NCBI RefSeq assembly: GCF_026151205.1
Contig: NC_087074.1
Coordinates: forward strand, 20,483,765 to 20,547,764
Reading direction: 5' to 3'
DNA from: Bolinopsis microptera
Lineage: Eukaryota > Ctenophora > Tentaculata > Lobata > Bolinopsidae
DNA: 64,000 bases
Shown here piece by piece: positions 32,184 through 47,100 of this stretch. Each line of letters opens with the position of its first letter. Within the stretch, counting starts at the first letter, position 1. A program made the position numbers and the translations under genes. The notes under the pieces are model-generated. The model worked only from the letters and a program-made list of their open reading frames with translations. It made no database searches and was not told where the DNA came from.

Positions 32184-35100
32184 CTGGGTGAGAAGTAATG
32201 TTATAGGAGGGTTCGGAGTTGACTACCTTATCGGACGTTATTTGACCGGACATTGCGTGAAAAGACATAATTTTGAACGGACATTAAAATGAACGCTAGG
32301 GACTCCAGCGTCCAATTAATATCCGTTCAAATAAAATCCGATAAGGGTGTCATTTAATTAGGTTACAAGCTATCAGGTTCCAAGTCAGAATTCGGATGTA
32401 GTGCTTTATTCGACCAGTTCATTGATTAGTGAACAAGTATCTGATCAACAACAAACAATGTATAGTTATCGCAGAGAAGTTTGGACCTGTGAAGAGAATT
32501 CGGAGAAGAGAGTTTTGAAGATGGTCGAAATGGCACATAATTGGAAGTGATGCATGTCGATATTCTCCCTTTCGGTCAGCCAGTCTGCTATTGTCGTCAG
32601 TAAGGAGTTATACCTGAAATATACCTTCAGACATTGTTCAAGAGTTTGTAGCATATCAACTTATGGAAAATGTAATTAGAATAAAGCGACGAAGAAGTTA
32701 TTAGTTAGGTTGAATTTAAATTTAACTGTGAGATGCAATACACGATAATATTACCAGCAAAGTAGAAGACAGCTTGTCGAGCTTGGGTGAATTTCTTGTT
32801 TCATCTGAACATTGTTCTGTCGAACGTACGAAAACAAGGGTTCAACTATCGCAAGCTTGGGACCCATTATCCTGACATAATAATTTGAAGTTTGAAAACA
32901 CGATAATTACGATTATACTGTATTTAGACACGAAGGTGAACACATTAAAGATTAAGAGACACCCCCAGATCTGATACATGGCTAGAAAGATAAGAATAGC
33001 TTACGTATATAAATGAGAGAAGATAGAGTCCTTGTCATATCGGCTGAGCTTATCGAGAAGGATATCCAAACATTGGCTGAGTTGAGTGCAGACAAACTCA
33101 AACATTACGTTAATCCTCTGCGTCAGCAGGTCGTTTATCTCAGTTCTGTAGCTATACTCACCTGGATAATCATAAGATGTTTAACTAATAGGTTATTCAA
33201 ATATTTGTATAACTTATTTATTAGATTTTCGGATAAGGGACGAATGACTTAATGACTATGAGCACCCCATGATTTGAGATAAAATGTAATCAAATTTCCT
33301 ATCTTCAAATCTTTCCCTTTGAAATTAGAATAACAGTCCTAAAAGTGACAAATAAAGATTTCAGAAAACTAATTACTGCTGTTAGAGTTAGTGGCGTTTC
33401 CACAGAGTTCGTTTGCGTGGATACGAACAGTTATACAGGAATTCATCATCACACAAACTTCGTCTGGTAGGACAGAGTTGTAGGTTATCACGTTCCTCTA
33501 CACAACAGTTATTATCATTATTAACTTATAAGTAATTAACTTATTATTATTATTAACATATAAGTAATTAACTTATTATTATTATTAACTTATTAGTAAT
33601 TAACCTATTATTATTATTAACTTATAGGTAATTAACTTATTATCATTATTAACATATAAGCAATTAACTTATTATTGTTATTAACTTACAAGTAATTAAC
33701 TTATTATTATTAAGTTATATATATTATTAGTAAGTAAGAAGAGGGAATCAATTAACCTCCAGTTAGAAATGAGTTTACATACTTGCTGGTAAAACGGACA
33801 ATCACAATGTATATATTTCAATCTTGTCAATATCATTTGGAAAACCTGCAGGTCAAATTGTCGCCAGGAAAAAACCTGTAAACGAGGGTAAGTCTGAAGA
33901 ACTCCGTACACTTTACTGACAAAACAGTCAAATATCTCAGCAGTTGTTTTTTGGGTCCTGCTCTGGAGGTGTTCGGAGAATGTTTTGTCAGGCCACCTCA
34001 GCTCCGCGACCAGTTTCTGGGTATTCTTTACTTGAGCAACGATATCCAGTACAGCGCAGCACGAGAAATCCTGGGCAGGTGGGTTTTAATGTTATTGATG
34101 GTTAGTTGAGGTTTACTCCAAAAATTGATCTTATAGCTATTAGCTATCATCTTTTATCTAAAGCTTATGATAGATAATTCGAATATTACTACGACAGAGT
34201 TTGAAAAAAATTTGCAAGAATCAGTTTAACATATTAAGTTACATTAAAGGTTAAAAACCAAGGAGTTCTCGGTGCTAAATACCTCAGTACAGTTTTCGTT
34301 GAGCCACGTTTCTCTTTCTAACGCATCCTCTAACTCTTCCCTCAGTGTGGACTCCTCTTTCTCCAGGTAACTTACTATGTGAGGAGCAAACACCTGACAA
34401 AGATAACTTACTATGTGAGGAGCAAACACCTGACAAAGGTAACTTAATATGTGAGGAGCAAAACCTGACAATGGTAACTTACTATGTGAGGAGCAAACAC
34501 CTGACAAAGGTAACTTACTATGTGAGGAGCAAAACCTGACAATGGTAACTTACTATGTGAGGAGCAAACACCTGACAAAGGTAACTTTCTATGTGAGGAT
34601 TGAGGAGCAAACACCTGACAAAGATAACTTACATGTGAGGATTGGGGAGCAAACACCTGACAAAGGTAACTTAATATGTGAGGAGCAAACATCTGACAAA
34701 GGTAACTTACTATGTGAGGAGCAAACACCTGACAAAGGTAACTTAATATGTGAGGAGCAAAACCTGACAAAGATAACTTACTATGTGAGGAGCAAACACC
34801 TGACAAAGGTAACTTACTATGTGAGGAGCAAACACCTGACAAAGGTAACTTTCTATGTGAGGAGCAAACACCTGACAAAGGTAACTTACTATATGAGGAT
34901 TGAGGAGCAAACACCTGACAAAGATAACTTACTATATGAGGATTGAGGAGCAAACACCTGACAAAGATAACTTACTATGTGAGGAGCAATTAACACCTGA
35001 CAAAGATAACTTACTATGTGAGGAGCAAACACCTGACAAAGGTAACTTACTATGTGAGGAGCAAACACCTGACAAAGGTAACTTACTATGTGAGGAGCAA

Positions 35101-38100
35101 ACACCTGACAAAGATAACTTACTATGTGAGGAGCAAACACCTGACAAAGGTAACTTACTATGTGAGGAGCAAACACCTGACAAAGATAACTTACTATGTG
35201 AGGAGCAAACATCTGACAAAGATAACTTACTGTGCGAGGAGCAAACATCTGACAAAGGTAACTTTCTATGTGAGGAGCAAACACCTGACAAAGGTAACTT
35301 ACTATGTGAGGAGCAATTAACACCTGACAAAGGTAACTTTCTATGTGAGGAGCAAACACCTGACAAAGGTAACTTACTGTGCGAGGAGCAAACATCTGAC
35401 AAAGGTAACTTACTATGTGAGGAGCAAACACCTGACAAAGGTAACTTAATATGTGAGGAGCAAAACCTGACAAAGATAACTTACTATGTGAGGAGCAAAC
35501 ACCTGACAAAGGTAACTTACTATGTGAGGAGCAAACACCTGACAAAGGTAACTTTCTATGTGAGGAGCAAACACCTGACAAAGGTAACTTACTATATGAG
35601 GATTGAGGAGCAAACACCTGACAAAGATAACTTACTATATGAGGATTGAGGAGCAAACACCTGACAAAGATAACTTACTATGTGAGGAGCAAACACCTGA
35701 CAAAGATAACTTACTATGTGAGGAGCAAACACCTGACAAAGGTAACTTACTATGTGAGGAGCAAACACCTGACAAAGGTAACTTATTATGTGAGGAGCAA
35801 ACACCTGACAAAGATAACTTAATATGTGAGGAGCAAACACCTGACAAAGGTAACTTTCTATGTGAGGAGCAAAACCTGACAAAGATAACTTACTATGTGA
35901 GGAGCAAACATCTGACAAAGATAACTTACTGTGCGAGGAGCAAACATCTGACAAAGGTAACTTTCTATGTGAGGAGCAAACACCTGACAAAGGTAACTTA
36001 CTATATGAGGATTGAGGAGCAAACACCTGACAAAGATAACTTACTATATGAGGAGCAAACACCTGACAAAGGTAACTTACTGTGCGAGGAGCAAACATCT
36101 GACAAAGGTAACTTTCTATGTGAGGAGCAAACACCTGACAAAGGTAACTTACTATATGAGGATTGAGGAGCAAACACCTGACAAAGATAACTTACTATAT
36201 GAGGACCAAACACCTGACAAAGGTAACTTATTATGTGAGGAGCAAACACCTGACAAAGGTAACTTACTATGTGAGGAGCAAACACCTGACAAAGGTAACT
36301 TTCTATGTGAGGAGCAAATATCTGACAAAGGTAACTTACTATATGAGGATTGAGGAGCAAACACCTGACAAAGATAACTTACTATATGAGGATTGAGGAG
36401 CAAACACCTGACAAAGATAACTTACTATGTGAGGAGCAAACACCTGACAAAGGTAACTTAATATGTGAGGAGCAAACACCTGACAAAGGTAACTTACTAT
36501 GTGAGGAGCAAACACCTGACAAAGGTAACTTACTATGTGAGGAGCAAACACCTGACAAAGATAATTACTATGTGAGGAGCAAAACCTGACAAAGATATAA
36601 ATTAAAAGGTGAGAAAAACTATGTATATCCTAAAAAGACATATGTGATCGGCACCCTCTAAACCTTTATAGGACAGGATTACTGTATATTACTATACAAT
36701 ATGCATTACTACACAATATAAATTACTATACATTCCATTACTATACATTCCAATAAACGGCGTGATTGTCGCCAACCTGGTGAAGATGCATGTGGAACTT
36801 TCCGTATCTGAGTTCCTGTTCCTCGTAGAAGTAAGCGTTGAGCTTGTGAAACAATGGCAAGATATCCCGTGACCCAGACTCATGTGTGACCAGTACTGAC
36901 TCCATGTCCACTCCGTACAGTCGCCAGAATGTTTCATTCATCTCGTACATCATCCTGTCATACACGTTAAGGGCTTCTCCGTAGTGTTCTAGAGTTTCTT
37001 GGAGGAACTCAATGCAGGCATCAGCTAGCTGGATCATGTCATCCAAACCTGGATATGATTTACTTTTAATCGGCCGCCCGTTCAAGTCATGAACTGTTCA
37101 TTCATTTTAAAAATGACACGAAAGACAAGGTTTACACATTTATCATTTAACTAGTGTAACCCAGCCTTCGGCCGGGATTTCACTACCGCAGTTAAAAAGG
37201 GTAGAAGTATTTACCCGCTGAGTCAGTAACACATAATCGCATAATCAGTTCTTTCTCGTGGATAATTAAGTCATTATTAGGCGCCACATTCCATGATCAT
37301 AAGGTCCGTACACTCTGTACCACGTCCGTACACCCTGTACCACGACTATTACACCTCATCAATCCCGTCTTGAACTGCTATCCATTTTTATTTAAATCGT
37401 TTTAGAAATTAACCCTTATTAACTCCGCACCACACCCGCCGTCCCGCCTATTATATTTGAAAACATGCATTACATTGTTGTATGAAAGTATGAACTCTCT
37501 CTACAGTCCAAACAGTCCGCAATCAGTGCCCTTCACCCCTAAAATTAAAAAGCTTATAGTATTACTTGCGGGGCTAAACTAATTATGATTCATGTACCAA
37601 CGCTACATAATCTGCAGTAATGGAATAGAGAGCGAATAGGGAGAAAAAGTGAGCCATTTTATGTCACATTTGTGGTACAGAACCATCAATTAAACCACTT
37701 ACCAACGGCCGATTTTTTCAAAATTTGCTTATTCGCTTCGTCAGAGTTTTGTCGGCACTATACCGAAAAAAACCAGTCCCGTAACTCTTACCGCTTTTAA
37801 AATATAGCCGCTCGGAAATTTCCCGCACACACACATACACACATACATACATACAGATTTATTTAAATTATTGTTTAAGATTTATTTAAATTATTGTTTA
37901 AGATTTTAATGGCACAAAAGTCAATTCATATGACTGTGAAGGTTCAGCAACAGTCGAAAATACGACAGAAAGGAAATATTATGTGCAATAAATAAGATCA
38001 GCACTACACAATGGTCATTGCATACTTTACCGGTAAAGTCTAAATTGAATAGTTTGAGATTTCCTTTACATTTATATTTATGCATGTGCCCCACGGGGAT

Positions 38101-41100
38101 GAATTTCTTATTACCATTGATATTATATATATTTTTTGAGTAAACATTGGCTGGTACCACGGACCAGTCCCCAACAAAAAAACCACGGACCAGGGGCCTC
38201 CATCTGTTCCATGTTGAGCTGTCTAAGAGTCTGTTGGCTGATCTGAAGGTAGTTTATATAGGCTCCCTGTTCCAAACACTTCATGGTCTGTTTCCGGCAT
38301 TCCAGTGATGTCATCTCCTCTTCTTCGTATGCTACAGGTATTCGGGGTTATGTAATTGTAAGTGAGGATTCTTAAAGGGAAAGGGACTCTCAATAGAATC
38401 GTCTCAATTTACCCTACGACGATAAAATGATACCAAAGAATCGTAAAAATGAGTAATGTTGTACACGGCGTACAAACGAACCTAGAAGATCCGGCAGATC
38501 TACTTTCAACTCAATTTTGTGAGTTAATACTTGTTCCAGTAACTTTATCGTGGTTTTCAAAGCGTTGTCCGGTCTCCCAAACGGGAAACTGTTTCTAAAG
38601 TGAGTGATCTGTTGCATGAGGAGCGTCTTCAGTTGGGCTCGAACCTGGAAATAACACTCAGTTAGCACTGGAAACTGGAGCAACAAACACGATTGTTTCT
38701 TTCGATTGAGGCTATAGATACTGATGAGGTTTTTATACAGTGTATAAATTTGGTAAATGTGTATAAAAAGGGAACGTATTAAGTGTAAAGCATCATTCAC
38801 TGTAAGAGTAGATTGTAGATGTTGACAAAGTTAGATTTAATATCACGAACTACCTGATGAAACTCCAGGAACTCCTCTTTAGTAACGGTCCAGACTCCGT
38901 CGTCACTGGTTTTCCCCTGTATATAATTGCAGCAGTTCTTGAAGAGATCCCGGAACTTATTCGGGTCTATCACGAAACCTTTCTGAGGAGAGAGAGATTG
39001 TTTTAAATTGTTTTATCTGTGATATGACTGCATAAAATTTGTCATTTCATCTCCATCCAGAGAGGCGTTTAATTGCATTGGCACATGATTAAAAAATACA
39101 ACCTTTATAATTACAACAAAATGTTAAACAACAATAACCTCTGCGTAGTTGACAAGCTCCTTCAGATAACTAAGATGAACAGTCAGATATCTGATACCAT
39201 ATCTCTCAGCATACTCCATCAGAGCAAACTCCTGGCCGGTAGACAGCCAGCCCCTGCACGCTGTAGACTCCTTCTTGATACGGTATTCTAGTGTCAGATG
39301 CTGCAGCGTCCGGAATAGGAAGTCCTGGTTAAAATTAGTTAGATTTTGAACGCCATTCTTGAAACACCCTGTAGGTTTTACAGGTGTTTGTTAACGCTTG
39401 TTGGCTTTATATCATTACAAATTGATGAGAGAAAAGTGCAGCACAGGTGGTACTGGTAATCACCAATATCTCTAACCTGATCAAGTTTACAGGGCTCCTT
39501 AGATATCAGCATATCCAGACCAGCCTTCCTGATATCATTAACATCGTTTCCTCGGATATTATCAGACTTCTCTGGGCGGGTTGTTTGCCCAGTTGCCCTG
39601 TAAAGAGCGTTCACCCACAGTTGCTGGGTGTGGGAGTCTTTAGCTCCACACGTCACCTCTTCTCCTTCCTTCAGTAGTCGGAACTGTAATGTTATGTTTG
39701 TTAAAAATTGAGGATTTTTCCCAGTTCTTAGCGGCTCAGTAGAGGTACGATCTAGCGAGAAGCATTATTTGATGCGCGGCACGGTCAAGTACCGTGCATC
39801 GTGCGACGCGCTACTACAAGTAAAAAGGGGTGGAAGGAGCGTCATTTCACTGCTCATGCCTCGTCCGTCAATACGAGCCACGTGGTGTATGATTTGCTTG
39901 CTGAGAAATGTACAGCCTACCTTTATGAGCTAATGTTACACTTAGCTATATGGACACGTTCATTTGAGTTTGAGGATATTGGTAAATATAAGTGACCCTT
40001 TTAAACGGCACAGTGTAGTTGACTTTGTCACACTATGAAATTACACAAACCCTTGAAGGTTAGGATAATCGTCTCATCCTCTAGGCTAACTTTGTCACAT
40101 AACGATATCTTAATCAGGTGATAAGATATCGCTTAAATACGGCCGGCACGGAAATGGTTACATTATCACACTATAAACATGTGACAGAGTAAATATGGAC
40201 CCCTTGCTGCCGTTTTTGACCAAAATTTTGAGTGTCCAGTTGATTGGATGGGTACATATGACCATTACCTACATATTTGACGACTTTTTTCGTTAGATGG
40301 TGCACTCAGGTTTACTGTGTCTCCAAAATCGAGATGACCCTAATACATGGTAACTAATCTATATTATATCTCAAACTCTACATCCGGTACGGCTATGCAC
40401 ACATGATATCTCTCTCTGCCATGAAACATGGCTAACCTTTTAAACTGTGATTCAAAACCTAAAGCTAAACTAAAACTCAACTGGGCTCTCCTTTGTCACC
40501 AAACTAAACCAATAAGTAATTTAAGATTATTATATTTTTCTATATTTGTATACTGTAATTAGTATATTGACGTAGTGGATGGTTGAGGGGGTTTCAAGCA
40601 CAGGTCACTCTCAAATCCTAAAGATAAGCAGTGGCCTTCGGCACTTGAAACCTCTTCAAACCTCCCCTGATTTATTTATTATTGATATTGTTTGATTGTG
40701 CCGTAAAAATAAATATTTGTTTTATTAAATATTTGTTTTATTTATTATTTAAGAAAATATGTGAAGAATGTTTAGGGAACCCTGATAAGCAATGCTGAGT
40801 AGTGTAGGTTTATTTAATGGCCTGGAAGTGCTAGGAATTGTTATTATATCATATAGTCGCAAGGAATTAAAACACAGAAGGCACAGACAAGTTTACTTTG
40901 TCACATAATCTTGATGATATCTGAACATGTGTGAAATTGAACAAATAATGATATACCAGCTTAAACCCTTTGTATTACGTACTATGGATCAAACAACACT
41001 GCTAGTACCATGCACCAGTCACATAAATCATTATCGGGTGGTAATATGTTAACAGTGTCACAATTAAACTACCGCAACATGGTCAAAAATAGGGTAATTT

Positions 41101-44100
41101 CGTCACAAAAAAATTATTATAACTCTGTCAGCTCCTTGCTGGCAAAATAACTAGTTTATCGAAATTTTTTTGATGATAAAGTTACATAGTATTCTAATAG
41201 AGGTATAGTTCTTCAAAATAGGGGCAAGACATGTTTACTTTGTCACATCAGTTATTATAAGAGTTAGGTAATCGTCATCAGATTAACCGATCTTTTTCGT
41301 AGTATGGATCGATTAATATAGGCAATAAAGCATCCTAATTCCTATGCCAATTTTAACACACTATCTTGATATTGTTGGGGCAGGAAAAGTTAATTTTGTC
41401 ACATTTTTAGTGACTTAGACAAATTTAACCTGAAATTGTTAAACTTGAGCTCTGATGTTCTGGACAATATTCTACCAATTTTTTCTGAAAGAATGTTGAA
41501 TTCTAATAGAGTTATAGAATATATAGATCTTCAAAATAGGGGCAAGACATGTTTACTTTGTCACATCAGTTATTATAAGAGTTATTAAAGGAGACTATTT
41601 CATTATATAATCATTGTTTTTAACCTATTTGCGATTTCGTATAATTTTTTGTGACAATGTAAACATCAACTGATCTTAACTTGCATCAACTACATTGTCA
41701 TCATGTAAAGTTTTCCCGCCTTTCAAACCAAAATCAGATATAAATAATTCGCCCAAAATTTTAAATTCCATATATTGTGACAGAATTAACCTCATGTCCC
41801 AATAACCAAGTGCCTGTATTAGCTAACCTTTCAAAGCAACATATTTAAGGGCTATGATTGGTACTCCGTACTTGGTAGATCAACCATCAAATAATGAGTA
41901 AAAAGGGTTTTGAGGACACATCACAGTAGAATAGAGGTATGGTATTCTGAGTGTGACAAAGTTACCTAAATATTGCCTTGTAACCGTTCAATCCGTGCCC
42001 TTTAACCAATGTTGTATCATAATTGTTAGATTGACCTAATCTACTATGTTTCAGGCCAAGGAATGGTAATTAGACAACTGCAGTTAATTAAGTCACACAA
42101 AATGTGACATTTGATACATTTTAGTGCCTAACAACAATAGATTTTCTTTCTGAGCAGTGCATATGGGAGTATGGGTTATGTGGCTAATGTTCAGAACTTC
42201 TGAACGTGCTAGGTTAATAGATGTCAAAATTAAGCCACTATCGTCAAAAACGCTATTATTTTTATTTACCAATATCCTCAAACTCAAATGAACGTGTCCA
42301 TATATGACATAATATTTTACAATCAACAGCATGCATGATAGAGGGACGACGCAAAGTGTTTAAAATAGGCAGTTTTACTGGCTTAATTAACTGTGGACCC
42401 CTCGGCTCAGTTTACAAATTTGGGCTGTATGTGACCAGATGGGACCAGTCTTCGTAATCTGCCATTATTAAATTTATGAAACGTTTCTCAATATGTTTGA
42501 CCGATGATACAGTTTCTGAGTTCTAAATTATTAGTTCGTCCTTATAAGCTGACATCGGTAATTTATATCTTTGCAGTATCTGTGTGAGCAAGATATAATT
42601 AGCATCTTGTATTATTTCATTCAATTTACACTTCAACCTATTTCAAAACCTTACGCTTCTCCATTAGATAATGTCGTCAAAGTCGGGACTTCGCAAAAAG
42701 ATTTTGGAAGAACATCGTCGAAGGGGATCAGCATGATTTTATGGTCAGGAGAGAATAGAAAGTTTAGGGCCATTTATTCTACCCCCAATTCCTGACAATA
42801 AGTTTATAGATGTGATTCCTGAAGGAACGGAGATAAAGGGGGTGAATCTGACTGAAAAGGAGCACCAGGATGCTTATGAAGCTGAAGTTTTAGTGTATAG
42901 AGGTTTAGAGGAAATATATACAAATAGTAAGCCAATTTCCTATTAGTGTTCCATTAGTAATCTATACATAGTAACTTTAACAATAATTCCGTGATGGTAG
43001 CAACACGCACGATACATTTCTCTACCGTTAGCAACAGCAACGCTCCAGCCCTAGTTGGATGGAAATTCTCCGATAAAACATACTCGAACTGAATTGAAAA
43101 CTCCTCCAAAAAGAACCTGGAACTTTGCCAAAACATACCTGGAACTTTGCCAAAACGAACCTGGAACTTTTGCAAAACGAATCTGGAACTTTCCCAAAAC
43201 GAATCTGTAACTTTTACAAAACGAATCTGTAACTTTTGCAAAACGAACCTGGAACTTGGCGTCCTCCTCGCAGTCCTGGTGATCGGGCGAGTAGTAGTTC
43301 ACAGTGTATCCCTCCAGAGTTAACATCTCATTGGGGGTGGCTTGTTTCTCCTTGTAGCTACACAGACAGAACACGATCTGACCCACTTTGACCAGCACAA
43401 TGTACCGCTGCTTCCACTTCTGCCAGTGCGATGTTCCTCTAATGTAGAGTAACCTGGTGATCACGTAATGTTAGTTGGGTAACAACTTGAGGTGTGTTGA
43501 ACCAGCTAGAGAAAATACATAGATACATGTACGTCTACTGATTGAGGAGCACTACCCAGAGGCATTACTCAAAATACAATAAAATTGAAGATATAAAGTA
43601 TTTATGGAACTTTACGGCAAAAACGATATAAACGACAAAGAACAGCTAAAAAAGAACAGCTAAAAAAGAACAGCTAACCCTCCAAGTTTCATGTTCTCAG
43701 GTTTATCCATCTTGACACAAGTCTTGATCTGTAAACCAAAGGCTTGATTGGGGAGTGCCACACCACCTTGTCCTACCTCCACCTTGGCTTCTAGGTCGTC
43801 CCACTTTGGCTTGTCTGACAGGGTTTCTGGCTTCATCTTGAACAGGATCTGGAGATATTCTTACTTTACGAGGCATATTGACAATTTGTGTTGTTTACAA
43901 TTTGACACTGAAGCATATAAAAACACACTAATTTGTAAACAATGTTTACAAGTTGATGCCAACTGAAACGTTGCCCGAACCCTATCAAACTAACCTCTCC
44001 AATAGGACGTCCCTCCATATAAAGAGGGTTATTACTCTCAATCCTGAGACAGACTCTAACACTGGGTAGAGGTTGTTTAGTCTGGAACTCTGCCTTGTTA

Positions 44101-47100
44101 GTCCACACCGGGTTTTTTTGACTGACAAGGTGAGTACACAGCACTTTGTTTGTCTGTCCCTCTATATCCATGGCACAGAATGCTTTACGTTCAGGCTGAA
44201 CCCCTTTTATTCCCGGGAGACCCCTGGAGAGGTTCTTCAGTTAGAGGGTTACAAATAATTATAATAACTTTTAAACTCAGGCACTGCAGTCAACCTGGAG
44301 AGGTTCTTCAGTTAGAGGGTTACAAATAATTATAATAACTTTTAAACTCAGGCACTGCAGTCTACCATCAAAGTTATGTGGATCAGTGAATATAGGTTGA
44401 ATTTTCGTTTAATTATCCCAAAAATGGTGTTGATTTTTCTCAAAGTGTAATCAGTTTTATTCTACTGTAGAATCCACACATAAGTTACTTACTTAACTTC
44501 CATAACCTCTACCTCGACGTTAAAGTTAAGGACGAAGTCATGTTTGCAAGGCAGACTTTTACCAACTTTATCACTACCATCAAACTGCATCTGGTTCATA
44601 TCTGTTTGATAGCACTTATTATTATATCGGCTGATACGTGCGAGGATATGAAGAACACAGCACAATTTCAATAAATACTACAAAACACTCATTCACTGAA
44701 CCTATCTACCTTTCATGGGGTTGGTATGTTTGTCTTGAAGTCCCCGTACATTCTTCCTCTCTTCTTCCCGGTACTGGGCTGCCATGTCATGGTGTATAAA
44801 CAAGTAAGGAGGACGTTCCCCGCTGTTAACCTACAGGGTAGTGGAACTTGTGTGGCATTCAGATAAGAAATGGGGGTTCCACTGGAGGTGAACTTTTATT
44901 TGTAAACTGTAAACTGATAGATGTTTTAACACGAAAGTTGAAATAATTAGAGCGGCTACTAGAAGAAGCACTTACCCTAGCAGATCTGTTCTCAAGTTCC
45001 CTCCTCACAGCTGCAGTTTGCTCGTCATTATTGTTCAGCTGCATTGCATTAAACAGTAGTTTGTGTTCGTACGATGTTACCTAATAGAGCACTGCGTTCA
45101 ATGAATTGTTGGGATTTGAACTGTTCATCTTAAGTCGTGTAAATATTGCAAAGTGTGCGCCATCAAAATATTAGAATTTCAAAAAATCAGTCCAGCAAAA
45201 TTAGGAGTGGTAGTTTGCAGGTATAACTATAAATTAGGAGTGGTAGTTTGCAGGTATAACTATAAATTAGGAGTGGTAGTTTGCAGGTATAACTGCAAAT
45301 TAGGAGTGGTAGTTTGCAGGTATAACTGAGTGGTAGTTTGCAGGTATAACTGAGTGGTAGTTTGCAGGTATAACTGAGTGGTAGTTTGCAGTGGTAGTTT
45401 GCAGTGGTAGTTTGCAGGTATAACTGTGGTAGTTTGCAGGTATAACTGTGGTAGTTTGCAGGTATAACTAAGTGATTTTTTGATTTGAAACTTTTACAAA
45501 ATAGCAAATATACAAATGTACAGCAAATCGAACAAACATATAAAATGGGCCGAAATGTATAAATGCTATAAAGCGTGGGTCAGTGAAACAAGTTCAGAGG
45601 ACAACTTTTAAAACACGAGGTTTATGGCCGCCCAAAGTCTCAATAACGTCACCTCCACCTAGTAATAAAGTTATGAAATATGAAGTGTGAAACAAATTAT
45701 GAAATATGAAGTGTAAAACAATCAAGAAATAGCTCGTATATAAATTATAAAATTGTCTCTCAAATACAGATAACGTCCGAGAACTATTAAGATACACAAT
45801 ACTCATTCAAATAGTGATCAGTGTCCGAGAGACATGAATTGCTTCACGGTGGTTTCTTATCACGGCTACAGACTTTCCCGTACCGGATATAGTGGTCGAG
45901 ATGAGTCTGTTCAACCCTCTTCTTCTTCAGGTCCGTAACCAGATGTTTCCTCGTTGCTCGTTCTTCGCTAGATCTATCTGGACAGATCCATACATTTTTG
46001 TGGGTCTCAACTAGCCTCAGTCTTCCTGTTTTCGTCAGAATCTGTTGAACCGCTGTAGAGCTTGGGACAGTGATCTTTACTGGTCGGATAGTCGTACTAC
46101 CTGGCCTCTTCCTGCCGACTCTAGTCGCTTCGAAGTGAGGTTTCTCCCCAATCTCCTCCAGAACTGCGGTTACTAGCGCTGGAAGCTGTTCTCCCTCTTC
46201 TTCTTTCAACCCAAACACGATCAGGTTCTTGCTCCTGTCCTCCTCTGCAGCCACACTCTTCATCACCTTCTTCAGGATGTTACTGTTGCAGACCGTACCA
46301 CTTGCACTGTTCTGTTGTACAGCTGCACTGTAGCTCTTTATCCCTGACTCCACCGTTGTTTGCACTGTCTTCTTAACCGACGTCTTAAACAACTCTAGTT
46401 CTTTGTCCTTCTGCACAAGCAGCTGGCCCTGCAGCCTGATCAACTTATCCTTGTCTTCTAACGCTTCCGTCTTCAAGAAATATATGATCTCCTCCATTTT
46501 ACCCATCTGGCATTCATGCCGTTGAACGAGGTCTATTGCTTCCACAAGCCGAAGTGCCAGATGCTTTTTATAGACAGTTGGAGCCATAAATATTTCTCTG
46601 TCCATATCTCGGCACTATCCGTCGCGGAGTAGAGTCCGCGGCGGAGCCGCCGGACTCCGAGCGGACTCCGAGCGGACTCCGAGCGGACTCCGGCGGAGCC
46701 GCCGGACTCCGAGCGGACTCCGGCGGTGCTCCGCCAAAATGTATTTACACTGGACTCGAGTACATTTTGGCGGACTCCGAGCGGAGCCGAGCGGACTCCG
46801 AGCGGACTTTAAAGTCCGCCGCGGACTCCGAGCGGCTCCGCGGCGGCTCGGCGGAGTGTCCGCCGCGGACTAAGCCACTAGGCGGACTCCGGTCCGCCGC
46901 GGACTCCGGCGGAGTGCTTGGCGGACTCCGCCGGACCTCTCCGCCAGACTTGAATCCGGCGGAGTCCGGCGGAGCTTGGCGGAGTCCGCCAGCTCGGCGG
47001 ACTCCGCTCGGAGTCCGCCGGACTCCAACAGAGTCCACTGACTTCCGACCTCCGACTTCCGACCCTCGGCTAAATTTGTCACGTGACATACAACATAGCA

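Noticed and set aside
34364-36598. Possible CRISPR array (regular repeats with short variable parts)
   Set aside because: There are no unique spacers; units are contiguous copies with few variants, the genome is eukaryotic, and the unit is derived from a CAPS exon border.
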